DNA of 64,000 nucleotides from JACDBZ01 sp038233215 (lineage in GTDB: Bacteria > Chloroflexota > Limnocylindria > QHBO01), in assembly GCA_038233215.1 (NCBI GenBank), contig JBBSML010000013.1, positions 1 through 64,000 on the forward strand, written 5' to 3'. Within the stretch, counting starts at the first letter, position 1, and each line of letters opens with the position of its first letter. The notes below the pieces were generated by a model that searched no databases, had not been told where the DNA came from, and saw only the letters and a list, made by a program, of their open reading frames with translations. The position numbers and the translations under genes were made by a program. Positions 6,818 through 14,903 of the stretch are shown here, in pieces.

Positions 6818-8035
6818 CTAATATCCCCAGTGGGTCGGCAGGTCTTCGGTCAGGAGCTCCACGCTCCCGTCGCGGTTCACCACAACCATGTCCTCGAATC
6901 CGGCTGCATGGCCATTGCGTCCGACCTGTATCTCAATCGACCAAACCGTCCCTGGCGCAACCGGGACGTCCTCGTCAGGTGTGTTGCGAGCAAGCCAGGG
7001 GTCGTCGAAGGCGTGTCCGTCCTGGTGTCCGAAGCAAGGGAAGCTCTTGTTGAATGCGACTTCATCGGTGAATCCGTTCGAGACGAGGTACTCCTTCCCG
7101 ACATCAAAGAGCTCCCCGGCCGTGATGCCCGGCTTCATCGCTGAGATGACGCTCCGCACGCAACCCGCTGCACCACCAATGATCTCCTTCTGCCAGTCCG
7201 CCGGCCGGTCGCCGACCACCCGGGTCCGCACGATGTCGAAGATGTACCCGTTGACGTAACCGTAGTTGTCTGGATGAACGAGGTCACCACTCTTGTACGG
7301 GGTTGCGGCATCCCAGCTGGGGAGGCGAGCATACTGAAAGTGTCCGGAGCACGCGCCGGACGCCAACGGGATGTCCCATTGAGCAACGCCCGGGATCCGC
7401 GCCCCCATCGACAGAGCCGCCGCAGCGAGATCGCCGTCAGTATTTCCCTCGACGGCCTGCTCCATCATGGCCCGCGTCAGAGCCGAGCCGATCGTCGCGG
7501 AATAGCGGAGCATCGCGATCTCGGCGTCGCTCTTATGCATGCGCAGTTCCATCACGAGATCGTCCGCGTCGACGAGCGTTGCATCGGGGAGGCCGGCCGC
7601 AATCGCCCGGTATGCCGATGCGGGCATCGCCTCTAACCCGACGATGCCAACCTCGCCTTCGTCTAAGCCGTGCCTAACCGCGACGTCGATGACACCCTGA
7701 TAGAGGTTGCGGTCGACATGGACGCTATCGACATGGACCAAATCCTGACGCCAATCCGTGATATCTGTGCACAGCTCGCTTTCGCCGTCGGAAGTAATGA
7801 CGACGGCCGAGTGGCTACGGCCTGTCCACAGCGGTGGCTTGTCGTTGACCCACGGAAACGGTCCGTAGTGGTTTGTGAGGTAGAGCACATCGCCAAAGTT
7901 GTCGTACGTCGCCCCACCGCGCGACCAGACGATCAGGCCACGGTAGCCCCGCTCGACGGCCTTGGCCGCGGCACGCGACCGACGCTGGGCGAATTCGGCG
8001 ATCGGGATAGTCGGCTGCTCGGCGATCTCGGTCAT
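6818..8035 (-). CDS. M24-family (creatinase/Xaa-Pro peptidase-like) hydrolase
   Basis: A 405-residue protein with the creatinase N-terminal domain followed by a pita-bread M24 domain. The five metal ligands seem present: the aspartates of HPDNYG and FDIVRT (about residues 255-267), the histidine in GHQDGHAF, and the glutamates in WSIEIQVG and GFEDMVVV near the C-terminus. The family includes Xaa-Pro dipeptidases, creatinase and the ectoine hydrolase DoeA, so an amide or amidine bond of a small nitrogen compound is a likely target. GGAGGAG precedes the ATG by about 6 nt. It is the first gene of the leftward operon. Confidence 0.85.
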   Translation of the reverse strand: MTEIAEQPTIPIAEFAQRRSRAAAKAVERGYRGLIVWSRGGATYDNFGDVLYLTNHYGPFPWVNDKPPLWTGRSHSAVVITSDGESELCTDITDWRQDLVHVDSVHVDRNLYQGVIDVAVRHGLDEGEVGIVGLEAMPASAYRAIAAGLPDATLVDADDLVMELRMHKSDAEIAMLRYSATIGSALTRAMMEQAVEGNTDGDLAAAALSMGARIPGVAQWDIPLASGACSGHFQYARLPSWDAATPYKSGDLVHPDNYGYVNGYIFDIVRTRVVGDRPADWQKEIIGGAAGCVRSVISAMKPGITAGELFDVGKEYLVSNGFTDEVAFNKSFPCFGHQDGHAFDDPWLARNTPDEDVPVAPGTVWSIEIQVGRNGHAAGFEDMVVVNRDGSVELLTEDLPTHWGY

Positions 8036-8098
8036 TCAGGCTCCTCCGGCTGGCATGCTGCGCCTAAGACATCGGTTCAGATTCTAAAGTCAATGCCG

Positions 8099-8127
8099 AG
8101 GTTACATGGGGAATCGAACGAAATCAA
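8099..8127 (-). promoter_or_regulatory. Leftward promoter of the amine cluster
   Basis: On the reverse strand TTGATT (8127-8122) and TAACCT (8104-8099) are separated by 17 nt, a sigma70-type layout. A leader of about 60 nt with a strong GGAGGAG site follows before the M24 gene. It lies back-to-back with the rightward promoter in an AT-rich patch. Confidence 0.5.
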
Positions 8128-8136
8128 GCGAATGTA

Positions 8137-8165
8137 TTGACGGGATCGGAAGTAGTTCGTAGGAT
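8137..8165 (+). promoter_or_regulatory. Rightward promoter of the amine cluster
   Basis: TTGACG and TAGGAT are separated by exactly 17 nt. Initiation near 8172 would exclude the TTG at 8165 as a start codon and favour GTG 8198 for the deacetylase gene. The two -35 boxes of the divergent promoters are only 9 nt apart, so one regulator, such as the Lrp/AsnC protein encoded here, could control both. Confidence 0.55.
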
Positions 8166-8197
8166 TGCCAGAGGATCTAGAACGTGCCGAGGACGCC

Positions 8198-9292
8198 GTG
8201 CGCGTGGTATATACGCCCAAACATCAACTACATGACCCGACCTTCGAGGTCACCGGCGGCGAGCGGATTCCGGCATACGAAGTTGTGACTCGCGGACGCT
8301 CGATCCTTCATGCGCTCGAAGATGATCCGGCCTTCGCTTTCGAGCTGCCGCACGAGTACGGCGTAGAGCCGATTCGGGCGGTGCACAGCGACGGTCTCGT
8401 CCGCTACCTCGAGAGAGCGTGGGCCGACTGGCGGACGCGGGGAACTGGCGCGGCCGCGATCATGGCGGACGCCTTCCTGCATCCGGCGTTGCGTGTGCGC
8501 ATGGGCCCCGCACCGATCCCGCAATCCCCGTGCGGCCAGGTGGGGTACTGGTGCTTCGACACCGCGACGCCGGTCCTACCAGGCACTTACGAAGCAACTC
8601 GGGCCGCCTGCGACGTTGCGCTGACGGCGGCAGATGCTGTCGTTGCCGGAGAGCAAGCGGTGTATGCCTTGACGAGGCCCCCCGGTCATCACTCGGCCGA
8701 GGGCGTATTCGGCGGGTACTGCTATTTCAACCAGGCCGCGGTCGCCGTCGAGTGGCTTGTCGACCGGACTGAGGACCGGGTCGCGGTGCTTGACGTCGAT
8801 TACCACCACGGCAATGGAACTCAGCAGATCTTCTACGAGCGAGATGACGTGCTCTACACGAGCATCCACGCCGACCCGTCGCGAAGCTTCCCGTACTTTG
8901 CGGGCCATGCAGACGAGGTCGGCGCCGGACGTGGCGCGGGGACGACATACAACCAGCCCCTGGCCGCTGGAGCGACCGATGCCGACTACCTGGCTGCGCT
9001 CGACCGCGCACTCGAGCGCATCGACGACTTCGGCGCGACCATCGTCGTCGTCAGCCTGGGCTTCGACACGTATGGGCAGGATCCGATCGGGGACTTTGCG
9101 CTCACGACGCCGGTCTACTACGAGGTTGGACGACGCGTCGCTGCCCGCGGCCATCGGCTCCTTGTTATTCAAGAAGGCGGGTATCACCTCGAGACGCTCG
9201 GTAGGAACGCGCGCGAGTGGTTGCGAGGGTGCGCCGGGGAGCCGCCGCTGTTCGCAGCGCAGGATATCAGCGCAGCGCGGCCCGGCCGATGA
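8198..9292 (+). CDS. Histone-deacetylase-like / acetylpolyamine amidohydrolase
   Basis: A 364-residue zinc hydrolase of the HDAC superfamily. PPGHH (about residues 161-165) supplies the catalytic histidine pair, DVDYHHGNG (199-207) two zinc ligands, and the aspartate of GFDTYGQDP the third. Bacterial members remove acetyl groups from acetylated polyamines or other acetylamines. That fits the agmatinase and nitrilases transcribed away from it. The GTG start gives the usual opening VRVVYTPKHQLHDP. A TTG 11 codons upstream overlaps the -10 box and is rejected. It overlaps the next gene by ATGA. Confidence 0.87.
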   Translation: MRVVYTPKHQLHDPTFEVTGGERIPAYEVVTRGRSILHALEDDPAFAFELPHEYGVEPIRAVHSDGLVRYLERAWADWRTRGTGAAAIMADAFLHPALRVRMGPAPIPQSPCGQVGYWCFDTATPVLPGTYEATRAACDVALTAADAVVAGEQAVYALTRPPGHHSAEGVFGGYCYFNQAAVAVEWLVDRTEDRVAVLDVDYHHGNGTQQIFYERDDVLYTSIHADPSRSFPYFAGHADEVGAGRGAGTTYNQPLAAGATDADYLAALDRALERIDDFGATIVVVSLGFDTYGQDPIGDFALTTPVYYEVGRRVAARGHRLLVIQEGGYHLETLGRNAREWLRGCAGEPPLFAAQDISAARPGR

Positions 9293-9792
9293 CGAACGAA
9301 AGTCGCCGTCTCGACGACCTGGACGCGATCGACGTGGCGATCATTCGCATGCTCCAGGAACAGGGCCGGCGCACAAATGTTGAGATCGCTCGAAGTCAAG
9401 GCGTCTCGGAGCCCACGATCCGCAAGCGCATCGACCGGATGTTCGACGACGGGATCATCAAGGTCGTGGCCGTTCTCAATCCTCGCACGACCGGTTACGA
9501 GATGGACGTTCTCATTGGGATTCGAGTGGAGGCGGGCAAGCTGCTCGACGTTGGGCAGAAACTTGCCGAGCGCGAGGACGTGGTCTATCTCGGATACATC
9601 ACCGGGCGGCACGACATCCTCGTCGAAATGCTCTTTCGAGACGTCGATTCGCTTTTTGCGTGCCTCAACGTCGACCTGCCGCGGATCGGCGGCATCGTGA
9701 GTACGGAGACGTACACCGTTCTCCGCGCGCAAAAGATCAATTACGACTGGAAGCTCCCCAGCGAATTCACCGGGAAGGAGCGTAGCGGTTGA
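9289..9792 (+). CDS. Lrp/AsnC-family transcriptional regulator
   Basis: A 167-residue protein with an N-terminal winged helix-turn-helix (LDAIDVAIIRMLQEQGRRTNVEIA, then VSEPTIRKRIDRM). A C-terminal ligand-binding RAM/ACT-like domain follows, with the GRHDILVEM strand typical of Lrp proteins. Such regulators sense amino acids or related nitrogen compounds and form octamers or higher oligomers. It overlaps the deacetylase gene by 4 nt (ATGA), so the two are translationally coupled. The paired promoters at 8.1 kb are its most likely target, as autoregulation plus control of the divergent operon is common in this family. Confidence 0.88.
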   Translation: MTNESRRLDDLDAIDVAIIRMLQEQGRRTNVEIARSQGVSEPTIRKRIDRMFDDGIIKVVAVLNPRTTGYEMDVLIGIRVEAGKLLDVGQKLAEREDVVYLGYITGRHDILVEMLFRDVDSLFACLNVDLPRIGGIVSTETYTVLRAQKINYDWKLPSEFTGKERSG

Positions 9793-9885
9793 CGGGTAGC
9801 GGCGGGTTCGTCACGGCTGACTGTATGGGGTCCGACGACAAGGCGCGGACCGCTTGGCGTACGCGCGACAGCAAGGAGGAGCTCA

Positions 9886-11532
9886 GTGGCAACTAGCGAT
9901 GCAGTTCGCGGAGAGTCGACCGGGGGAAGTCGATTCTTCGCCCGACAAGCAACGGGTCTGGTCCGGGAGGTTTCGTGGCTGGATGCCGCGATGTACAACC
10001 TGATCTGGTCGTCGGTCCCTCTGGCAATTGCATTCGTGCTTGCCTACGGGATCGGGTTCTACGCAGGCGCGAATATGCTCTTGGCAACGGTGATCGCGTT
10101 CGCCCTCGCGCTTCCCACCGCAGTCACCTACGCGATGCTCAGTGCCGCAGTTCCGCGTTCAGGCGGCGACTACACGTGGATCAGCCGGACCCTTCATCCG
10201 GCCGTTGGCTTTGCGAGCAACCTGAGCTTCAGCTTCTGGGCGACCTTTTTTATCGGCCTATACGCTGTCTTCTTCGGCTTTTTCGGAATCGGTCCGGTTC
10301 TCCGTGTGATAGCCGCCTATACCGGTAACGTCGGCATCCTTGGCGGCGCCGACTTCTTCTTCAGCTCGACCGGCGTCCTCGTAACCGGTGCGGTGGTGAT
10401 CGTCGGCTCGGCTGCGGTACTGTCGTTCGGACGTGGGCTTCGCGGGTTCATGCGCTTTCAGCGATGGGCTTTCTTCGTGTGGATGATCGGCTCGGTTCTG
10501 CTGCCGATCGTGATCCTGCTCTTCACGAGTCAGGAAACCTTCCGCGCGAACTTCGATCAATACGCCGCTGCCATCGGCGGGCCTAGCGGTGCATACGCGG
10601 GCTACGTCGAGGCTGGCCAGTACGCCGATGCTCCATTCGATCTTGGGGCGACCTTCCTCGCTGTGACGCTGCCGTACTACACACTCGGCTTCATCTTCCA
10701 ATCCGCCTACTTCGGCGGTGAGATCAAACGTGGGGCGCGAAATACGCTTCTCTCCATCCCCGGAGCGCAGATCATCGCCGTGATCCTGATCGCGCTTAGC
10801 GTCGTGGTGTTGGTCCCGAAGATCGGCGCCGGCCTGCTCGCTGGAACCGCATTCCACCTGGCCGGCGACGACCTCAGCGGCGCCACCGGCTTCACGTTCG
10901 CGCCGCTGTACACGGAGCTGGCCGCGATCGCATCCGGCAACCTCGTGGTGGGGCTGATCATCACGATCGGCATGCTTTTGCTCTTCATCTTGTTCGTGCC
11001 GCAAACGATCATCCTGCTCAGCCGAAACCTATTCGCTTGGTCGTTCGACCGCCTGATGCCGACGCGCCTCGGCGAGGTCAGCGAGCGCACGCACTCGCCC
11101 GTGACGGCGATCCTCGTCATCGCCGTCGTCGGGCTGATCAGCGTGGCGATCGTCGCGTTTAATGCCGAGCTGACGTTCATCGTCGGCCTGCTCGGGCTGA
11201 GCTGGACATACATCTTGGTCGCGGTGGCCGGCATCGCGTTCCCATTTCGACAGCGCGACACGTTCGAAGCATCGCCGTATAACCAACGTGTCGCTGGTGT
11301 CCCGGTCATGTCGATCGTTAGCGCGCTCAGCCTGCTCGGGATGGGCACGATCGCCTGGATCCTGCTCAATGACGTCAACTCTGGTACGTCGCTCTCGGGG
11401 CACCCCGAGCGGGTCGCACTTGGCGTGGCGGTGCCCGTGATTGGCGTGGTCCTGTACTTCATCGTCAAGGGCATTCAAAAGGTTCGCGGCGTCGACGTTG
11501 ACCTGGCCTACCGCGAGATCCCGCCAGATTGA
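9886..11532 (+). CDS. APC-superfamily amino acid/amine permease
   Basis: A 548-residue integral membrane protein with about 12-13 hydrophobic helices. Its first helix region carries the glycine-rich substrate-binding motif of the APC superfamily (IGFYAGANML), and a YTWISRTLHPAVGF segment follows the third helix. A perfect AAGGAGGA site precedes the GTG start by 5 nt, so expression is probably high. It lies directly after the Lrp-type regulator in the rightward arm of the cluster. Uptake of an amino acid or polyamine that feeds the neighbouring hydrolases is a reasonable inference; the substrate is not known. Confidence 0.85.
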   Translation: MATSDAVRGESTGGSRFFARQATGLVREVSWLDAAMYNLIWSSVPLAIAFVLAYGIGFYAGANMLLATVIAFALALPTAVTYAMLSAAVPRSGGDYTWISRTLHPAVGFASNLSFSFWATFFIGLYAVFFGFFGIGPVLRVIAAYTGNVGILGGADFFFSSTGVLVTGAVVIVGSAAVLSFGRGLRGFMRFQRWAFFVWMIGSVLLPIVILLFTSQETFRANFDQYAAAIGGPSGAYAGYVEAGQYADAPFDLGATFLAVTLPYYTLGFIFQSAYFGGEIKRGARNTLLSIPGAQIIAVILIALSVVVLVPKIGAGLLAGTAFHLAGDDLSGATGFTFAPLYTELAAIASGNLVVGLIITIGMLLLFILFVPQTIILLSRNLFAWSFDRLMPTRLGEVSERTHSPVTAILVIAVVGLISVAIVAFNAELTFIVGLLGLSWTYILVAVAGIAFPFRQRDTFEASPYNQRVAGVPVMSIVSALSLLGMGTIAWILLNDVNSGTSLSGHPERVALGVAVPVIGVVLYFIVKGIQKVRGVDVDLAYREIPPD

Positions 11533-11550
11533 ATCAGCACGGTTTGCCTT

Positions 11551-11584
11551 CGCCCCGACCGTTCGATTGGGAGCGGTCGGGGCG
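11551..11584 (+). terminator. Hairpin after the permease gene
   Basis: CGCCCCGACCG and its perfect complement CGGTCGGGGCG enclose a 12-nt loop, giving an 11-bp GC stem. No T-run follows, so termination would need Rho or be partial. It separates the permease from the metallophosphoesterase. Confidence 0.55.
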
Positions 11585-11611
11585 CATCACTGAGCAGAGA
11601 CGGGAGGCGCC

Positions 11612-12583
11612 GTGCCGTTCTGGAGACGTTCCACCGAAAAGCCGTACACCATCTTCTTTGCCGCGGACGTTCACGGGTCCGAAAAGTGCTTCCGCAAGTT
11701 CATCAACGCGGCCAAGTTCTACAACGCCGATGCCCTGCTGCTCGGCGGCGACGTGACGGGCAAGGCCCTCGTCCCTCTCGTCCGGCGTGCGGACGGCGCT
11801 CTTGAAGCGAGGTTTTTGGGACGGACCGAGATTGCTCGAGACGAGGTCGAGCGCGCGAACATCGAAAATCAGATTCGGTACAACGGGTTTTATCCGTTCC
11901 TGACCGATGCGAACGAGCTGGCCGCTCTGGATCAGGATGGCACTCGACGGGCGGCGCACTTCGAAAACGTCATCAGGCGCGAGTTGCGGCGATGGATCGC
12001 TTTTGCTGACGAGCGTCTCGATGGCTCGGGCGTCCCCTGCCTAATCATCCCAGGGAACGACGACGACGAGTTCGTCGGCGCGCTCCTCGCCGAGGGGCGG
12101 AATCTCACGAACCCAGAGGATCAGGTCGTCGAGCTCGGGCCTTACCAAGTCCTCAGCTACGGGTACTCGAACATTACGCCGTGGCGCAGCCCGCGGGAGT
12201 TGCCGGAAGAGCAGCTCGGCGAACGACTGGAGCGGCTGGTCCGACTGTTGCAACCCGGACGACCGGCAATCTACAACCTGCACGTGCCGCCGTTTGGGAG
12301 CGGCATCGATGATGCTCCGCAGATCCGTGAGGACCTCTCCCTCGTGGGCGGGTCTAATGCCTCGATGGTTCCCGTCGGAAGCACAGCGGTCCGCCGAGTT
12401 ATTGAGCGTCACTCGCCGATCCTCGGCCTGCACGGTCACATCCACGAGTCGAGGGGCACCGCTCGTATTGGGCGCACCGTGTGCGTGAACCCCGGAAGTG
12501 AGTACAACGCTGGAATACTCAAGGGTGCGATTGTCCGCCTGCGTGGCGAGGAGGTCGAGGACATTCAATTTGTTGCAGCCTGA
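11612..12583 (+). CDS. Metallophosphoesterase (calcineurin-like)
   Basis: A 323-residue enzyme with the five-block binuclear metal motif of calcineurin-like phosphoesterases: ADVHGS near residue 20, LGGDVTG near 46, PGNDDDE (a GNxD variant) near 149, a histidine in NLHVPPFGSG and GLHGHIHES near residue 274. Unlike most members, an extended helical insert of roughly 80 residues lies between the second and third blocks. Substrates of such enzymes range from nucleotides to phosphodiesters, so function is open. It follows the amine-permease hairpin and may be transcribed separately. GGGAGG precedes the GTG start. Confidence 0.85.
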   Translation: MPFWRRSTEKPYTIFFAADVHGSEKCFRKFINAAKFYNADALLLGGDVTGKALVPLVRRADGALEARFLGRTEIARDEVERANIENQIRYNGFYPFLTDANELAALDQDGTRRAAHFENVIRRELRRWIAFADERLDGSGVPCLIIPGNDDDEFVGALLAEGRNLTNPEDQVVELGPYQVLSYGYSNITPWRSPRELPEEQLGERLERLVRLLQPGRPAIYNLHVPPFGSGIDDAPQIREDLSLVGGSNASMVPVGSTAVRRVIERHSPILGLHGHIHESRGTARIGRTVCVNPGSEYNAGILKGAIVRLRGEEVEDIQFVAA

Positions 12584-12599
12584 GCCGCGGCCGCGGCTC
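12582..12599. terminator. 18-bp perfect palindrome at the metallophosphoesterase stop
   Basis: GAGCCGCGG followed directly by CCGCGGCTC overlaps the TGA stop. Folded with a 4-nt loop it gives a 7-bp all-GC stem. It may act as a terminator or transcript-end stabiliser. There is no T-tract. Confidence 0.4.
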
Positions 12600-12982
12600 T
12601 CGCGGCTACGGCCAGCAACCACCAAATGGGCGCGCGGGGTCTGTGCCAGTGATGCGAGCGATCCAGGCGTCGGAGCCGTATCCGCCGCCTCGAACGTCGG
12701 TGTAGGTTTTAGTCAGTTCGATCTGTGGTCATGTGTGGCTCCTCAAGACCGGATCGTGCGTCGATCCAGAACGGTGCTTCGTTGTGCGAGCCACCCCCGC
12801 GAGACGGGGAAGCGCCTGACGGCGCGGGCGTAGTGACCTTCAGTGGTCGCAGCCGAAGGTTAAGTTAAGCCCGGATCCACCGAACATTCCGCCTGATGGC
12901 ACGTGCCAGCCGGTTCGCAGGATTTGACGGCTGCACGGCGAGACGCAGGTCCCGGATTTGGTCGATGCCGCGCTGATGGTGG
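12600..12982. other. Non-coding stretch before the nuclease-like gene
   Basis: No supportable gene is seen. A small GC hairpin (GCGCC-TGAC-GGCGC near 12806) and short self-complementary pieces are present. Reading frames on both strands lack motifs. The upstream part of the following gene may have been lost here. Confidence 0.4.
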
Positions 12983-14143
12983 GTGGGACACCTCAGATCC
13001 AGCCCGACTGGAGCATTGCGATCCGATGCCGCGCAGGCTGCCGCCAGCCACACGCAGGTCAGCCGCCTCCTCGACGAGCGCCTCGAGCGATTCGGCGAGC
13101 AGCTCACCCACGCCGCGGACGAGTCGTACCGGAAGGCGTGGGCCGTCTTCGAGGACCGCTGGCTGAAGCGCGTGGACGAGGAGCTCGCGCTGAAGCTCGA
13201 CGGTCACCGCCGCCACGTCGAGGAGCAGATGGAGTCGCTGTTCGGGGACGGCTCCGACAAGAGCGTCCTCATGCGCCTTCGCCGCCTCTTGGCGGAGTAC
13301 GGCGCCGCCGCAACGAAGGAGCTGCAGACCAGCCACGCCGGGATCCGCAAGGAGATGAGCGAGCTCATCACCGGTACCGGCAACCCGGACCACCCGCTCG
13401 TGAAGATCGACAGCAAGATCGACGACCTCGCGAAGGAGCTGGCCGTCGAGCTGGAGGCGCAACGCGGCGCAGCCGCGGCGCACCAGGCCCGGCAGAGGGC
13501 CGCGCCGGCCGGCTTCGACTACCAGACCACTGTGCACTTCGAGGTCGCCGAGATCCTGAAGGGCACCGGCGACCTGGTCGAGGAGAAGGGCCGCTCGCCC
13601 GGGGTCACCGGCGGCGCCGAGGGCGACATCGTCGTCACGGTGGACCCGGGGCTCACGACCGGCTTCACGGCCCGCGTGAGCGTCGAGGCGACGAAGTCGA
13701 TGACGAAGCTGACGATGACGTCGATCCGCAACATGCTCATGAAGGGCAAGTCGGATCGATCGGCGCAGGCGGCCATCCTGGTCGTCCGCGACCCGAAGGT
13801 CCTCGGCGGCCAGCGGTATGTGGAGGTCAACGGACTCGGGGTCGCCGTCGTCTACGAGCCCGAGGATCCCGACGATTTCCGCTGCCTGCCGCTCACCGTC
13901 GCGCTCAAGACGGCGAGGGCGATGGCGGTGCGGGAGGCGAAGCCGTCCGCGGCCGAGCGGAACGACGCTGCCATCGAGCGCGCCTGCCAGGACGCAAAGG
14001 CCGCGCTCGACGCGGTCGAGACGATGATCGGCAACCAGACGAAGATCGTGCGCCTCGCCGAGGGCACGACCACCGTCGCCACCGAGATGCGGCGCCGCGT
14101 GCTCAGCGCGGTGGCCTGCATCGACGACGCCCTGTCGTCCTAG
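12983..14143 (+). CDS. Coiled-coil protein with a PD-(D/E)XK-like C-terminal domain
   Basis: A 386-residue protein. Residues ~25-160 form long charged helices that look like a coiled coil (LLDERLERFGEQLTHAAD and onward). From ~180 there is an alpha/beta domain with FEVAEILKGTG, then GDIVVTVDPG and SVEATKS. This order of Glu, Asp and Glu..Lys resembles restriction-endonuclease-fold proteins such as RmuC and DUF2130 families. The last motif is E-x-x-K rather than E-x-K, so catalytic competence is uncertain. The GTG start is weak and the N-terminus may be truncated. A 10-bp hairpin follows the stop. It begins a small accessory module. Confidence 0.65.
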   Translation: MGHLRSSPTGALRSDAAQAAASHTQVSRLLDERLERFGEQLTHAADESYRKAWAVFEDRWLKRVDEELALKLDGHRRHVEEQMESLFGDGSDKSVLMRLRRLLAEYGAAATKELQTSHAGIRKEMSELITGTGNPDHPLVKIDSKIDDLAKELAVELEAQRGAAAAHQARQRAAPAGFDYQTTVHFEVAEILKGTGDLVEEKGRSPGVTGGAEGDIVVTVDPGLTTGFTARVSVEATKSMTKLTMTSIRNMLMKGKSDRSAQAAILVVRDPKVLGGQRYVEVNGLGVAVVYEPEDPDDFRCLPLTVALKTARAMAVREAKPSAAERNDAAIERACQDAKAALDAVETMIGNQTKIVRLAEGTTTVATEMRRRVLSAVACIDDALSS

Positions 14144-14149
14144 CCCGCG

Positions 14150-14180
14150 GGCGGGGCCGGGCCCGATGCTCGGCCCCGCC
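14150..14180 (+). terminator. Hairpin after the nuclease-like gene
   Basis: GGCGGGGCCG and CGGCCCCGCC form a perfect 10-bp stem with an 11-nt loop, beginning 7 nt after the stop codon. No T-run follows. Confidence 0.55.
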
Positions 14181-14266
14181 ATCGCGACACATGAGCTGTC
14201 ACACCACGATCGGAAAACTTCATCGTGAGCCTCCCCTTGGCTCACAGCACCTCAGAGGAGCGAACC

Positions 14267-14506
14267 ATGCCAGTGAACCGACGGAACGTCGTCCACAACC
14301 CGAAGGGTGGATGGGACGTCAAGGGCGGCGGGAGCCGTTCGAGCGGCCGCTTCGACACGCAGAAGCAGGCGATCGACAAGGCGAACAAGATCATCGATCA
14401 CCTCGGCGGCGGCGAGGTCACAGTCCACGGGCGCGACGGGAAGATCCGGGACTCGGACACCCGCGCGCCGGGCCGAGACCCCAACCCCCCGCGCGACAAG
14501 AAGTAG
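14267..14506 (+). CDS. DUF2188-like small basic protein
   Basis: A 79-residue protein with the DUF2188 pattern: HNPKGGWDVKGGGSRSSGRF, then a helix rich in lysine and alanine (QKQAIDKANKII), and a final strand with VTVHGRDGKIRDSDT. Members are small, basic and found widely, and their biochemical role is not established. GAGGAG 6 nt upstream supports the ATG. It is followed 5 nt later by a tiny coiled-coil gene with which it probably forms an operon. It belongs to the module that ends at the first ssb scar. Confidence 0.75.
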   Translation: MPVNRRNVVHNPKGGWDVKGGGSRSSGRFDTQKQAIDKANKIIDHLGGGEVTVHGRDGKIRDSDTRAPGRDPNPPRDKK

Positions 14507-14510
14507 AGCC

Positions 14511-14675
14511 ATGGCGAGCAAGGACGACCAGATCATCGCGCTGCTGGCGGATATCCGGAACCGGCTGAGCACCCTAGACACACGCCTCCAGCGGGTCGAG
14601 GAGCACGCGCAGACGATCCGCAACGACGTGGTGACCGTTGGGAACTGGACGAGGGAGATCAAGGACCGGCGGTAG
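14511..14675 (+). CDS. Small coiled-coil protein
   Basis: A 54-residue protein, nearly all helix, with heptad-like hydrophobic spacing (IIALLADIRNRLSTLDTRL, then VEEHAQTI). It resembles short oligomerising proteins seen in phages and plasmids, but I recognise no family. It starts 5 nt after the DUF2188 gene's stop with no strong ribosome-binding site of its own, so it is likely translated by coupling. The stop lies 23 nt before the ssb relic. Confidence 0.5.
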   Translation: MASKDDQIIALLADIRNRLSTLDTRLQRVEEHAQTIRNDVVTVGNWTREIKDRR

Positions 14676-14697
14676 CTCACGGGCGAGTTCTGCGCGG

Positions 14698-14845
14698 GTG
14701 AGCCGTGTGACCTGGGATCGGCTGGCCGAGATCTGCGGCCAGTTCATGTCGAAGGGGCAGCTGGTGGACATCGACGGCCGCCTACAGACGCGCCAGTGGG
14801 ACGACGACGCGGGCAAGCGACACTGGGAGCTCGTAGTCAGTTCGT
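14698..14845 (+). pseudogene. ssb: Relic of a single-stranded DNA-binding protein gene
   Basis: The frame reads RVTWDRLAEICGQF, then SKGQLVDIDGRLQTRQWDDD and AGKRHW, which is the central part of an SSB OB-fold (usually the segment before the final beta strand). The N-terminal ~55 residues and the C-terminal tail with its acidic tip are missing. The frame breaks into unrelated residues just before the repeat at 14846. Shorter pieces of the same gene recur beside the other repeats near 2.04, 16.3 and 18.74 kb. They therefore look like scars from repeated rearrangement rather than a resident gene. Confidence 0.7.
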
Positions 14846-14885
14846 CATACCCCATAGAGCGTAGTTCGCCCCGGCGGACTTTCGG
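14846..14885 (+). repeat. Copy A of the comM-type repeat
   Basis: CATACCCCATAGAGCGTAG is followed by TTCGCCCCGGCGGACTTTCGG. It matches the copy that runs into comM in its first 27 bases with one mismatch. The second part reads FAPADFR, echoing the ComM motif APADL. A TAG stop precedes TTC in this copy and in copy C. Confidence 0.65.
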
Positions 14886-14903
14886 CTAATACAAGACTGT
14901 CGC

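Noticed and set aside
8165..8197. TTG start for the deacetylase gene, 11 codons upstream
   Set aside because: The TTG overlaps the -10 box of a well-spaced promoter, and family members begin at the position matched by GTG 8198.
12860..14245. A 461-codon frame on the reverse strand opposite the nuclease-like gene
   Set aside because: It is arginine/leucine/histidine-rich low-complexity sequence typical of the antisense of high-GC genes. It has no motif and spans the hairpin and the start of the next gene.
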